DNA from: Daejeonella oryzae DSM 19973
Lineage (GTDB): Bacteria; Bacteroidota; Bacteroidia; Sphingobacteriales; Sphingobacteriaceae
Length of the DNA: 64,000 nucleotides
Direction: 5' to 3'
NCBI RefSeq assembly: GCF_000422945.1
Contig: NZ_KE383964.1
Coordinates: forward strand, 579,912 to 643,911
Part shown: one piece after another, positions 37,579 to 45,083 of the stretch
Numbering within the stretch: position 1 is the first letter of the stretch
Layout: the number at the start of each line of letters is the position of its first letter
Made by a program: the position numbers and the translations under genes
Notes under the pieces: model-generated
The model's input: only the letters and a program-made list of their open reading frames with translations
Database searches by the model: none
What the model was told of the DNA's origin: nothing

Positions 37579-39189
37579 TCACTTATTCATATCTAATTCC
37601 CATATGTAGTTGGAATAATCAAGCATGTATCTAAGTCCAAATGCTATATAAATTTTATCATTAAAAACATTACAGAACATTCCGCTACCACCTCTATCGG
37701 CATTATGAGATAAATGAATTCTTGTCCAGCTATCATTTTCCGGAGCAAATTCATACATATCTGTTGAAACGTTGGCGTTGTATCCCACACTTTTCATTCC
37801 TCCGTAAATAAATAAGTGATTATTATGGGTAAACAACGATGGGTTAATTGAGCCCTGGGGTAGATTATACCAAAGGATATCTGGTTTTTTGATTAAGGTT
37901 TTGGAATTGAGATCTAATTGATATAAAGTGCTTTTAAAATAAGTAGAAGCATTTTCCTGATCTATAACTGTTGCAGCCAGGAGATAAATCTGGCCGTTTA
38001 ATACAACTCCCTTGTAATCCCAGGCACTATTATTCAGGTTCATAATAACTTTCCAGCTTTTATCTCCGGGGTTAAAAACTTTTAAAAGATTTTCTGTTAA
38101 TATATTTCCTTTGATGTGCCTGATTTGCTGAACCATACAGTAAATTTTCTCCTGATAAACAAAACTTCCGTAGGTTTTTAACATATCATTACTGTTTGGT
38201 GGAGTGAACAGCAAAGTTTTCTCCCACCGGTTTGATGAGGGAGTGTAAGAGTGAAATGCTTCTTCAGCCGAACCCGCCGGTGGAAACCAAATTTTACCAT
38301 TTAGCTCATTGCCGGAGCTGCCTTCAGCAAAAGTAATTGACGAAGGTGCTGTTCCAACGAATGACCATTCGTTAGTTACAGAGTTCCAGCTATCAATCTT
38401 GTTGCTGCCTGTTTGGATTGTATAAAGCTTATTATCATGTTGAAAGTAGCTGAAGCTGCTAACCGGAAATGATGGCTGCGTTTTTTTTGATACATAATAA
38501 TAATTTCCTTTCAGCACTTCCAGATCATCACTAAATATAACCTTATCGAGATAGGATAGGGTTAATTTATATTTACCTGCCGGGGTGGGCGCCGGAACCT
38601 GAATGTAGAACATATAATCTGCCGGGGTAGCATCGGCTTTTGCAATTTTCCATAGCATGCAAACTGTTGAACCCAATGTGACTTTATAATTCTTGATATC
38701 CGTATTAAGCGGCTGACCAATTAAAATTACATCCTTATGTAATATGTCGATTAGTTTAATGGTTTTTGAAAAATCAACTTGCCATTTAATTCCATACCCT
38801 TTCGTGGTCAGTTTTGATAGTTTAGTGTAAACATATTTTCCTTTTGCATCTTTGATGTAAATAATAAAGAAATATGTTGTTTGCGGAGATAGGTCTTTGA
38901 GATTTGCAGCAAAATTAGAAGCATCCAATTTAACTGAGATAACTTTCGGGGTATTTTCACTAATTACTGCAATGCTTGCTGAATCGGTTGAATAATAGAC
39001 GCCAGATTCAGTAAATGAAGTGCCCAAACCTATGTAATCAATTTTAGCTGAAGTTTGTTCCGTACTAACTGAAATTGCACCTTGCCCAACGCTAATAGGC
39101 TGCTCCTCTTTTTCTTTCTTGCAGGATAAAACACATATGAGAATTAAAATACAAAAAATGAGTAAACTTGAGTTGCCTGCTTTTTTCAT
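37579..39189 (-). CDS. Kelch-repeat lipoprotein with TIG-like domain
   Basis: A secreted lipoprotein of about 536 residues (signal with LICVLSC lipobox). A fibronectin-like region follows the anchor (YYSTDSASIAVI, LSPQTTYFFIIYIKDA), then a TIG/IPT-like segment (KYKLTLSYLDKVIFSDDLEVL), then kelch-like propeller repeats (YYVSKKTQPSFPVSSF to the end). The ATG at 39189 (MKKAGNSS) gives a normal n-region. ATGs at 39210 and 39204 are also in frame and cannot be excluded. Confidence 0.85.
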   Translation of the reverse strand: MKKAGNSSLLIFCILILICVLSCKKEKEEQPISVGQGAISVSTEQTSAKIDYIGLGTSFTESGVYYSTDSASIAVISENTPKVISVKLDASNFAANLKDLSPQTTYFFIIYIKDAKGKYVYTKLSKLTTKGYGIKWQVDFSKTIKLIDILHKDVILIGQPLNTDIKNYKVTLGSTVCMLWKIAKADATPADYMFYIQVPAPTPAGKYKLTLSYLDKVIFSDDLEVLKGNYYYVSKKTQPSFPVSSFSYFQHDNKLYTIQTGSNKIDSWNSVTNEWSFVGTAPSSITFAEGSSGNELNGKIWFPPAGSAEEAFHSYTPSSNRWEKTLLFTPPNSNDMLKTYGSFVYQEKIYCMVQQIRHIKGNILTENLLKVFNPGDKSWKVIMNLNNSAWDYKGVVLNGQIYLLAATVIDQENASTYFKSTLYQLDLNSKTLIKKPDILWYNLPQGSINPSLFTHNNHLFIYGGMKSVGYNANVSTDMYEFAPENDSWTRIHLSHNADRGGSGMFCNVFNDKIYIAFGLRYMLDYSNYIWELDMNK

Positions 39190-39255
39190 AATCAAGGAAT
39201 TCATTTTCATTCTCTTATAGAAATTTATATTTCACTGGTGAAGATAATTTTTTTT

Positions 39256-39288
39256 GGATAAATTAATTTATAAATAATTAATTTATCC
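39256..39288. repeat. 33-nt inverted repeat with 13-bp perfect arms
   Basis: Arms GGATAAATTAATT and AATTAATTTATCC are exactly complementary around a 7-nt loop (TATAAAT). No T run follows on either strand, so it is not a canonical terminator. A dyad operator is possible. Confidence 0.75.
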
Positions 39289-39490
39289 ATCACGGAGAGT
39301 TATTTTATCTTTTAACGGAAATTACTATTATGTGGCTAATGCAGCAGATAGAATTGCCGCCACTTTCATCATAATCAGCCGGTTTTAAGTCAGCAAGCCT
39401 TATAAATTATTTCACAAGGATATTTATAGTCACGACTAATTTCATGCGGAATTTGTAAAGTAAACAATGAAGTTATTTTGGGCAAAAATG

Positions 39491-39498
39491 TACCTTTG
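39491..39498 (+). promoter_or_regulatory. Candidate -7 box of mnmE
   Basis: TACCTTTG fits TAnnTTTG and ends only 5 nt before the ATG, which would make the transcript leaderless or nearly so. No good -33 box was found. Confidence 0.45.
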
Positions 39499-39503
39499 AG
39501 GCT

Positions 39504-40883
39504 ATGAAAACTGAATCCGCAACTGATTATACTGTTGATACCATTATTGCTCTAGCCACACCTTCGGGCACTGGTGCTATTGGGGTGATCCGTTTATCAG
39601 GCCCGGATGCTTTGAAACTGGTTAACGAAGTTTTTCGCGGTAAAGACCTGGAGAAACAAGCCTCGCATACCATACATTTTGGAACCATACGCGATGGCGA
39701 AGCTATTCTGGACGAAGTTCTGGTGTCTTTATTTGTGGCTCCTCATTCGTATACAAAAGAAAATGTGGTGGAGATTTCTACCCACGGCTCAGCATATATC
39801 ATCGAAAGTATTATCAAATTACTGGTTCGCAAAGGAGCAAGGCCTGCTAATCCCGGGGAATTTACGTTGCGGGCTTTCCTTAACGGACAAATGGATCTCA
39901 GTCAGGCGGAAGCGGTAGCCGACCTCATTGCCTCAGACTCCAAAGCATCACATCAAATGGCCATGCAGCAAATGCGTGGTGGTTTTTCAAATGAATTACA
40001 GCACCTTCGTGACCAGCTCATCCATTTTGCCTCAATGATTGAACTGGAACTTGATTTCGGAGAAGAAGATGTGGAATTCGCTAACCGCGATGATTTAAAA
40101 GGACTGATATATCAAATCAACCGGATTATTCAAAAACTGATTTCCTCTTTTGAACAGGGAAACGTTTTAAAAAACGGGGTTCCGGTAGTGATTGCCGGCA
40201 AACCAAACGTGGGCAAATCTACCTTGCTGAATGCGCTATTAAATGAAGAGCGGGCTATTGTTTCGGAGATTGCCGGAACAACCCGGGATACCATTGAAGA
40301 TGAAATGAACATCCGCGGAATCAATTTCCGCTTTATTGACACAGCCGGAATTCGCGATACACTGGATATTATTGAAGCCAAAGGGGTGGAGCGCACCCAC
40401 GAAAAAATTAAACTGGCCAAACTGATTATTTACCTTGTTGATCCCGAACAGGAAATTGAAGATATTTATCAGCAGATAGCCTATTTGAATGATCTTCAAA
40501 CCCCGTATTTGGCTTTGGTCAACAAGATGGATCTCTTAAACCCTGATCAGCAAAGCAGCCTGTCAGATCTGGATCTGGTGTATATCTCTGCCCGTAATAA
40601 AGAAGGAATAGAAGAGCTGAAGGATCAGATTTTACAAAAGGTAAATCTTCTGCAAATTAATTCAGATGATGTTTTGATCAGCAATATCCGACACCTAGAA
40701 GCACTGGAAAAAACTCAGGAGTCTTTAAACCGCGTTCTCGAAAATATAGGCAGTCCGGTTACTTCAGATTTTTTAGCCATGGATATTAAGCAGGCTCTAT
40801 ACTACCTCGGCGAAATCACCGGACAAGTTACCACCGATGATCTTTTAGAAACTATTTTTTCCAAGTTCTGTATCGGAAAGTAA
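39504..40883 (+). CDS. mnmE: tRNA modification GTPase MnmE
   Basis: With MnmG it installs cmnm5 or related groups at U34 of tRNAs. It shows the N-terminal folate-binding domain (IIALATPSGTGAIGVIRLSGP), the G domain (GKPNVGKST, DTAGIRDT, NKMD) and the C-terminal FSKFCIGK with the essential Cys. At 459 residues it is complete. Confidence 0.97.
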   Translation: MKTESATDYTVDTIIALATPSGTGAIGVIRLSGPDALKLVNEVFRGKDLEKQASHTIHFGTIRDGEAILDEVLVSLFVAPHSYTKENVVEISTHGSAYIIESIIKLLVRKGARPANPGEFTLRAFLNGQMDLSQAEAVADLIASDSKASHQMAMQQMRGGFSNELQHLRDQLIHFASMIELELDFGEEDVEFANRDDLKGLIYQINRIIQKLISSFEQGNVLKNGVPVVIAGKPNVGKSTLLNALLNEERAIVSEIAGTTRDTIEDEMNIRGINFRFIDTAGIRDTLDIIEAKGVERTHEKIKLAKLIIYLVDPEQEIEDIYQQIAYLNDLQTPYLALVNKMDLLNPDQQSSLSDLDLVYISARNKEGIEELKDQILQKVNLLQINSDDVLISNIRHLEALEKTQESLNRVLENIGSPVTSDFLAMDIKQALYYLGEITGQVTTDDLLETIFSKFCIGK

Positions 40884-41087
40884 CAATACATAGTAAGGGT
40901 CATTTATGTGTCCATGTTAGTATTGGTCTTAACCCCCTCAGATGGATTTAAAGGAATTTTCGACAAGCACTCTTTCAAATTGAAGTTAAACATTTTTAAC
41001 AATCATGACTTTTTAAGGAACTATAAAACTGTTTAACCCAATAATTAAAGTTATTCTATTTTCAAATCAAACTTCTTTGACAGGAGA

Positions 41088-42133
41088 GTGGCGGCGGCGG
41101 TTTTTACTGCATTATTGATTGCTTCGGGCTTTGCCCTTCTTGTTTTCCAATTAAACTTTTTTCTTTTGGTGTTTGCGGGAGTTTTTTTCTCTGTTCTGCT
41201 CAACGCTTTTGCCAATTGGATTAACCGGAAAACAAAGCTCCGTTATTCCTTCTCGTTAATTGTAGTGGTTTTGCTAATCGCAGTCTTTTTCACTGCTTTA
41301 TTTATGCTCCTGGGACCCTCTATCAGCAAGCAGCTGAATGAAATGGTAGAAACGCTACCTAAATCGTTACAAAGTTTGCAGGAAAAAATAAAGCAGACTG
41401 AAATAGGCCGAACTATTTTTGATGAAGTACCCGAGAAACCGCAGGATCTGATTCAGGATAAAAGCAGATGTGTTTTCTAAAGTTACCGGTATCTTTTCGT
41501 CTACTATTGGGGTTTTCGCAGATATTTTTATCATCCTGATCACAGGACTTTTTTTAGCTGCCGATCCCAGGATGTATACCAAAGGTTTCACCAGTCTGTT
41601 TCCGGTTACTTTCCGCAACAGGCTTTCCGAGGTGTTAGATAAAGTTCATGTCACTTTAACCTTATGGATGGCCGCAAAATTAATCTCCATGGCTGTGGTA
41701 GGTATATTAACCGCCATTGGCTTAGTAGTTTTAGGGATTCCGCTCTCATATGCTTTGGCTTTAATTGCCGCCCTGTTATCTTTTATTACCAATATTGGCC
41801 CTTATTTAGCGCTTGCCCCGGCTTTGCTGATCGCTTTTATGTCGGGACCCCAGGATGCATTATATGTTCTGATCTTATATTTTTGGAGTTCAAATTGTTG
41901 AAAGCTATTTGGTTACCCCTTTGATCGAAAAGAAAATGGTGGCTCTACCACCGGCACTCATGCTGTCGTGGATGGTCCTTATTGGCATATTTGCCGGTAT
42001 ACTAGGCTTGATTTTGGCAACGCCAATCCTGGCGGCCATTATCGTTATTGTTCAGGAATTGTATGTGAAAGATTATCTGGAACGAAGCGTGCAGATACAT
42101 ACGCTTGAAGATTCATTTGCCAAATCGGAGTAA
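41088..42133 (+). pseudogene. AI-2E family transporter, broken by two frameshifts
   Basis: Three consecutive frames (41088-41480, 41470-41901, 41888-42133) together encode one AI-2E/PerM-type membrane protein. The first part ends QDLIQDK and continues one base out of phase as KADVFSKVTGIFSSTIGV near 41460. The second ends FWSSNC* where the next frame reads FGVQIVESYLVTPLIEKK; an extra T in a run of five near 41883 explains it. The N-terminus has no ATG, only a GTG at 41088, with in-frame residues extending upstream to a stop at 41046. Either a decayed gene or homopolymer sequencing errors. Confidence 0.85.
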
Positions 42134-42344
42134 TATCGAGTTATACTTTTACAGGATGGAAGTTCTTACTATCATGTTTTAATATTACTGAAAGGAATAT
42201 TTTTTATGAGTATGATTTGTTAAAATGCAAATTTCATTTCCGGATCAAATCATAATATCTGCTTATCATTATTTTAATATGTGGCTAATAGTTTTGCTGG
42301 CAGTATACAAGAAGTGAATCTTGTGAGCATTTGCATTTAAAATT

Positions 42345-42566
42345 ATGATTGAGTACATAAAAATAATTCTGGTGAAGGTCAGCTTCGTTAACATGCTATT
42401 CGAAAAAGAATTGATCAAAGGCTTAAGAATTATTAAAAGTGAGGAGTTATTTGTTTTGAAATACTGGTGTTATGAAAAATTTCCGGAAATGCATCATACC
42501 GTACTAGACAGGATTTTCTTAAACGTTCAGGAATGGACAGCATCAAGTTGCCCGGTAATTTCATAG
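42345..42566 (+). CDS. Small conserved hypothetical protein
   Basis: A 73-residue protein, helical and charged: MIEYIKIILVKVSFVNMLFE, then LKYWCYEKFPEMH. It resembles short sphingobacterial proteins that begin the same way, by recollection only. A small hairpin with a T-rich tail follows its stop codon, which supports a real transcription unit. No function is assigned. Confidence 0.55.
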   Translation: MIEYIKIILVKVSFVNMLFEKELIKGLRIIKSEELFVLKYWCYEKFPEMHHTVLDRIFLNVQEWTASSCPVIS

Positions 42567-42586
42567 GGTGACCACCCTTTCTTTTT
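42565..42586 (+). terminator. Possible short terminator
   Basis: AGGGT/ACCCT stem with a 4-nt loop followed by TTCTTTTT, overlapping the stop codon of the small gene. The stem is short. Confidence 0.45.
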
Positions 42587-42806
42587 AATGGGATCTTAAT
42601 GCGTTAAAGGTGCTCATCTTAAAATCGGCTTTGCCGGATTTAGAGAAGGAGGGAATTAAGCTCCAGGTAAAGTATTGAGGGTATCGAGCCTTAAAATTAT
42701 ATAACTATTTTCCTTAATTCTATAAAATAGGCGAACATGCAGAACATTACCTTTGCTTTTAATAGGCAGGTAATTTCAATAAATAGTTTAATTTTGCCTT
42801 CACTTA

Positions 42807-43298
42807 ATGAAAAGAATTACTCCCATAAAGCTTAAAGCCGGATTTCTATTATTCGTGTTCTCTCTGAACATCGTTTTAGTATTTGCCTGCTTTATTGGGA
42901 TAAACATGGGCTATAACGATTCTCATCATGAGGATGAAAAGGTAATTGTGGCTCATAGTCACGATAAAACTCATAATAAAGAAGAAAAAGTTGAAACAAG
43001 TATTAATCATAATAAGGCTCATTCCCATGATGAAATAGCTGGCAATCAACAGTCTGAAAAATCTAAAGATGATTGCTGTACAGATGAAGCGATAAAATTT
43101 GCACAAATTGATAAACGTGCACCTCTAACTCCTGAGTTCAGTTTCCATCCCGTATTTTTAGTTACATTCTTTTCAAACCCTTATAATTTTGATGTATTAG
43201 CATCTGATACATTATTTTCGGCAAGCAAGTATTTCGTTCGGGGTCATCATCCCCCTATACCAAAAATCCGTATAGCCATCCAAAGTTTCCAGATTTGA
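42807..43298 (+). CDS. His-rich membrane protein of the copper cluster (HYC_CC_PP-like)
   Basis: A 163-residue protein with one N-terminal TM or signal segment (about 11-33). A His/Lys/Glu-rich segment follows (HSHDKTHNKEE, NHNKAHSHDE), then a vicinal DDCC, and the C-terminal RGHHPPIPKIRIA. The CC and PP features resemble the HYC_CC_PP family of small Bacteroidota metal-associated proteins, but the first HYC motif is not visible. It likely binds Cu or Zn in the periplasm. It opens the copper cluster. Confidence 0.7.
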   Translation: MKRITPIKLKAGFLLFVFSLNIVLVFACFIGINMGYNDSHHEDEKVIVAHSHDKTHNKEEKVETSINHNKAHSHDEIAGNQQSEKSKDDCCTDEAIKFAQIDKRAPLTPEFSFHPVFLVTFFSNPYNFDVLASDTLFSASKYFVRGHHPPIPKIRIAIQSFQI

Positions 43299-43376
43299 TT
43301 TAATGTATTTGCCCTGATTACATGGCGGTAATTCTCCATGTCTATAATTATTGGATAAACATTTAAATCAATTAAA

Positions 43377-43856
43377 ATGAAAAAGATATTTCTATTGGTT
43401 GCCATTGTAGCAACTGCATTTGTACAAAATAGCTTTGCACAGGATAAGGGAACTAAAGCCCAAACTGATCAATTACTTACGCTGTACTTCAATATTAAGG
43501 ATGCCTTAGTTAGTGGCAATGCCAGTGTAGCGGCAACAAAATCTGCTGAGTTTGTTAAAACTGCAAATGAGTTGGATGCTAACACACCTTCGGAAGAAAG
43601 CCGTGACGCTCTAATAAATACTGCCGGCGATATTTCGAAGACTACAGACATCAAGAAGCAAAGGGAATATTTTTCAGGGTTTTCTGATCAGATGTTTGCT
43701 TTTGCTAAAACAACCAAACTCAGTACCGAACCTATTTACAAGGCTTACTGTCCCATGAAAAAGGCAAGCTGGCTCAGCAAGGAAGCTGCAATTAAAAACC
43801 CCTATTACGGAAGTGCCATGCTTACCTGCGGGAAAGTCGTTGAAACTTTAAAATAA
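43377..43856 (+). CDS. DUF3347 periplasmic protein (copper-associated)
   Basis: A 159-residue secreted protein with signal peptide MKKIFLLVAIVATAFVQNSFAQ. The DUF3347 domain starts LLTLYFNIKDALVSGNASVAA and ends with YCPMKKASWLSKE...NPYYGSAMLTCGKV. The C-terminal CPM and later Cys/Met residues look like Cu(I) ligands. DUF3347 also occurs fused to CusB-type efflux adaptors, which supports a copper role. Confidence 0.88.
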   Translation: MKKIFLLVAIVATAFVQNSFAQDKGTKAQTDQLLTLYFNIKDALVSGNASVAATKSAEFVKTANELDANTPSEESRDALINTAGDISKTTDIKKQREYFSGFSDQMFAFAKTTKLSTEPIYKAYCPMKKASWLSKEAAIKNPYYGSAMLTCGKVVETLK

Positions 43857-43868
43857 GCTGTTATAGTT

Positions 43869-43903
43869 AAATACCCATGTTTGTCTGGCAAATATGGGTA
43901 TTT
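43869..43903 (+). terminator. Possible intercistronic hairpin
   Basis: AAATACCCAT and ATGGGTATTT arms with additional TTTG/CAAA pairing form a stable hairpin between the two DUF3347 genes. The T run is weak, so it may attenuate rather than stop transcription. Confidence 0.45.
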
Positions 43904-44029
43904 ACCTGTCTCAACTCTATTATGAAAACCACATTCACAATTCTGAAAATGATCTTCCGCTTCCTTTTTATTAAAAAATGCTGTCGGTAATTTTAAAACA
44001 ATTTTCAATTCAGTTTTAAATATTCAAAA

Positions 44030-44608
44030 ATGAAAACATTAATTTCTAGCATAGCCTTATCAACATTTTTTTTTGTAGCCTGCAACAACGGTAACCAAAC
44101 AACAAAAATGGATAAAAATACGTCTTCTACCTCCACTGTAGATCAGGGTACTAAAGAAGATTTAAAAACAGCTGCAGGTTCAATAAGCGGCTTATTGACC
44201 AATTACCTGCAAATCAAAAACGCCCTAAGCAAAGACAACGATCAAGAAGCCGCTACTGCAGCCAAAGATATGGTGAACGCATTTGGCAGTTTTGATAAAG
44301 CAGCATTAACCACAGAGCAAGCTAAAGTGTACAATGATATAGAAGAGGATGCCCTTCAACATGCGACTCATATAGCTGACAACTCAGGTAAAATTGATCA
44401 TCAACGCGAGCACTTTGAAATATTAAGTAAGGATATTTACGATTTGGTAAAAGAAATGGGTGCCGGCCAGAAATTGTATTATACTAATTGCCCAATGTAT
44501 AACAATAATAAAGGTGCCAACTGGCTTAGCGAAACCAAAGAAGTGCAGAATCCTTATCTGGGACAATCAATGCCTACATGTGGGACTGTAAAGGAAGAAT
44601 TAAATTAA
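44030..44608 (+). CDS. DUF3347 lipoprotein (copper-associated)
   Basis: A 192-residue paralogue of the upstream DUF3347 gene, but a lipoprotein (FFFVAC lipobox, Cys near residue 18). The domain runs from LLTNYLQIKNALSKDN to the C-terminal NCPMYNNNKGANWLSE...GQSMPTCGTV, with the same CPM and terminal Met/Cys pattern. The 5-nt gap to the haem-binding gene shows an operon. Confidence 0.88.
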   Translation: MKTLISSIALSTFFFVACNNGNQTTKMDKNTSSTSTVDQGTKEDLKTAAGSISGLLTNYLQIKNALSKDNDQEAATAAKDMVNAFGSFDKAALTTEQAKVYNDIEEDALQHATHIADNSGKIDHQREHFEILSKDIYDLVKEMGAGQKLYYTNCPMYNNNKGANWLSETKEVQNPYLGQSMPTCGTVKEELN

Positions 44609-44614
44609 ACCCGG

Positions 44615-45082
44615 ATGAGTTGGATAAAACCGGGACTATTGATTTTATTGATTGTAATGCTGATCATCCAGTTCATTCAACCTACCCGTAATCTGGACAA
44701 TGGGCAGGTTTTATCCGTTGCATTAACCGAAGTAGTGGATGTGCCCCAAAATGTGCAGGCTATTTTGCAAACTTCCTGTTACAACTGCCATAGTAATAAT
44801 ACCCTTTATCCCTGGTACTCCAGAATTCAACCCGTAAGCTGGTGGATGGCATCTCATATTAAAAAAGGGAAAGAGGAATTGAATTTCAGTGAGTTTGGTA
44901 ATTATTCAAACCGAATGCGGGAAAGTAAGCTAAAATCAATAGTTGGAAGTGTTGAAGATGGAACGATGCCCTTACCTTCTTTTACATGGATGCATGTTAA
45001 AGCGAAGCTTTCCAATGAAGAAAAAGTTCTCATTATCAATTGGGCAACCAAAACAAGAGACAGTCTTTCACTAAATAAGTAA
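44615..45082 (+). CDS. Haem-binding domain protein (single CXXCH)
   Basis: A 155-residue protein with an N-terminal TM anchor (about 5-22) and a haem_bd domain. The CXXCH site is CYNCHS (about residues 56-60), followed by LYPWYSRIQPVSWWMASHI, the family signature. It probably carries electrons in the periplasm. Sandwiched between DUF3347 and the multicopper oxidase (1-nt gap), it may feed or accept electrons for copper oxidation; that link is inferred. Confidence 0.9.
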   Translation: MSWIKPGLLILLIVMLIIQFIQPTRNLDNGQVLSVALTEVVDVPQNVQAILQTSCYNCHSNNTLYPWYSRIQPVSWWMASHIKKGKEELNFSEFGNYSNRMRESKLKSIVGSVEDGTMPLPSFTWMHVKAKLSNEEKVLIINWATKTRDSLSLNK

Positions 45083-45083
45083 A

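Larger units (their letters stand above)
39190..39503. other. Intergenic region between kelch lipoprotein gene and mnmE
   Basis: AT-rich divergent spacer of about 310 nt. It holds a perfect inverted repeat (39256-39288) and a -7 box for mnmE. No coding sequence or RNA gene was recognised. Confidence 0.7.
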
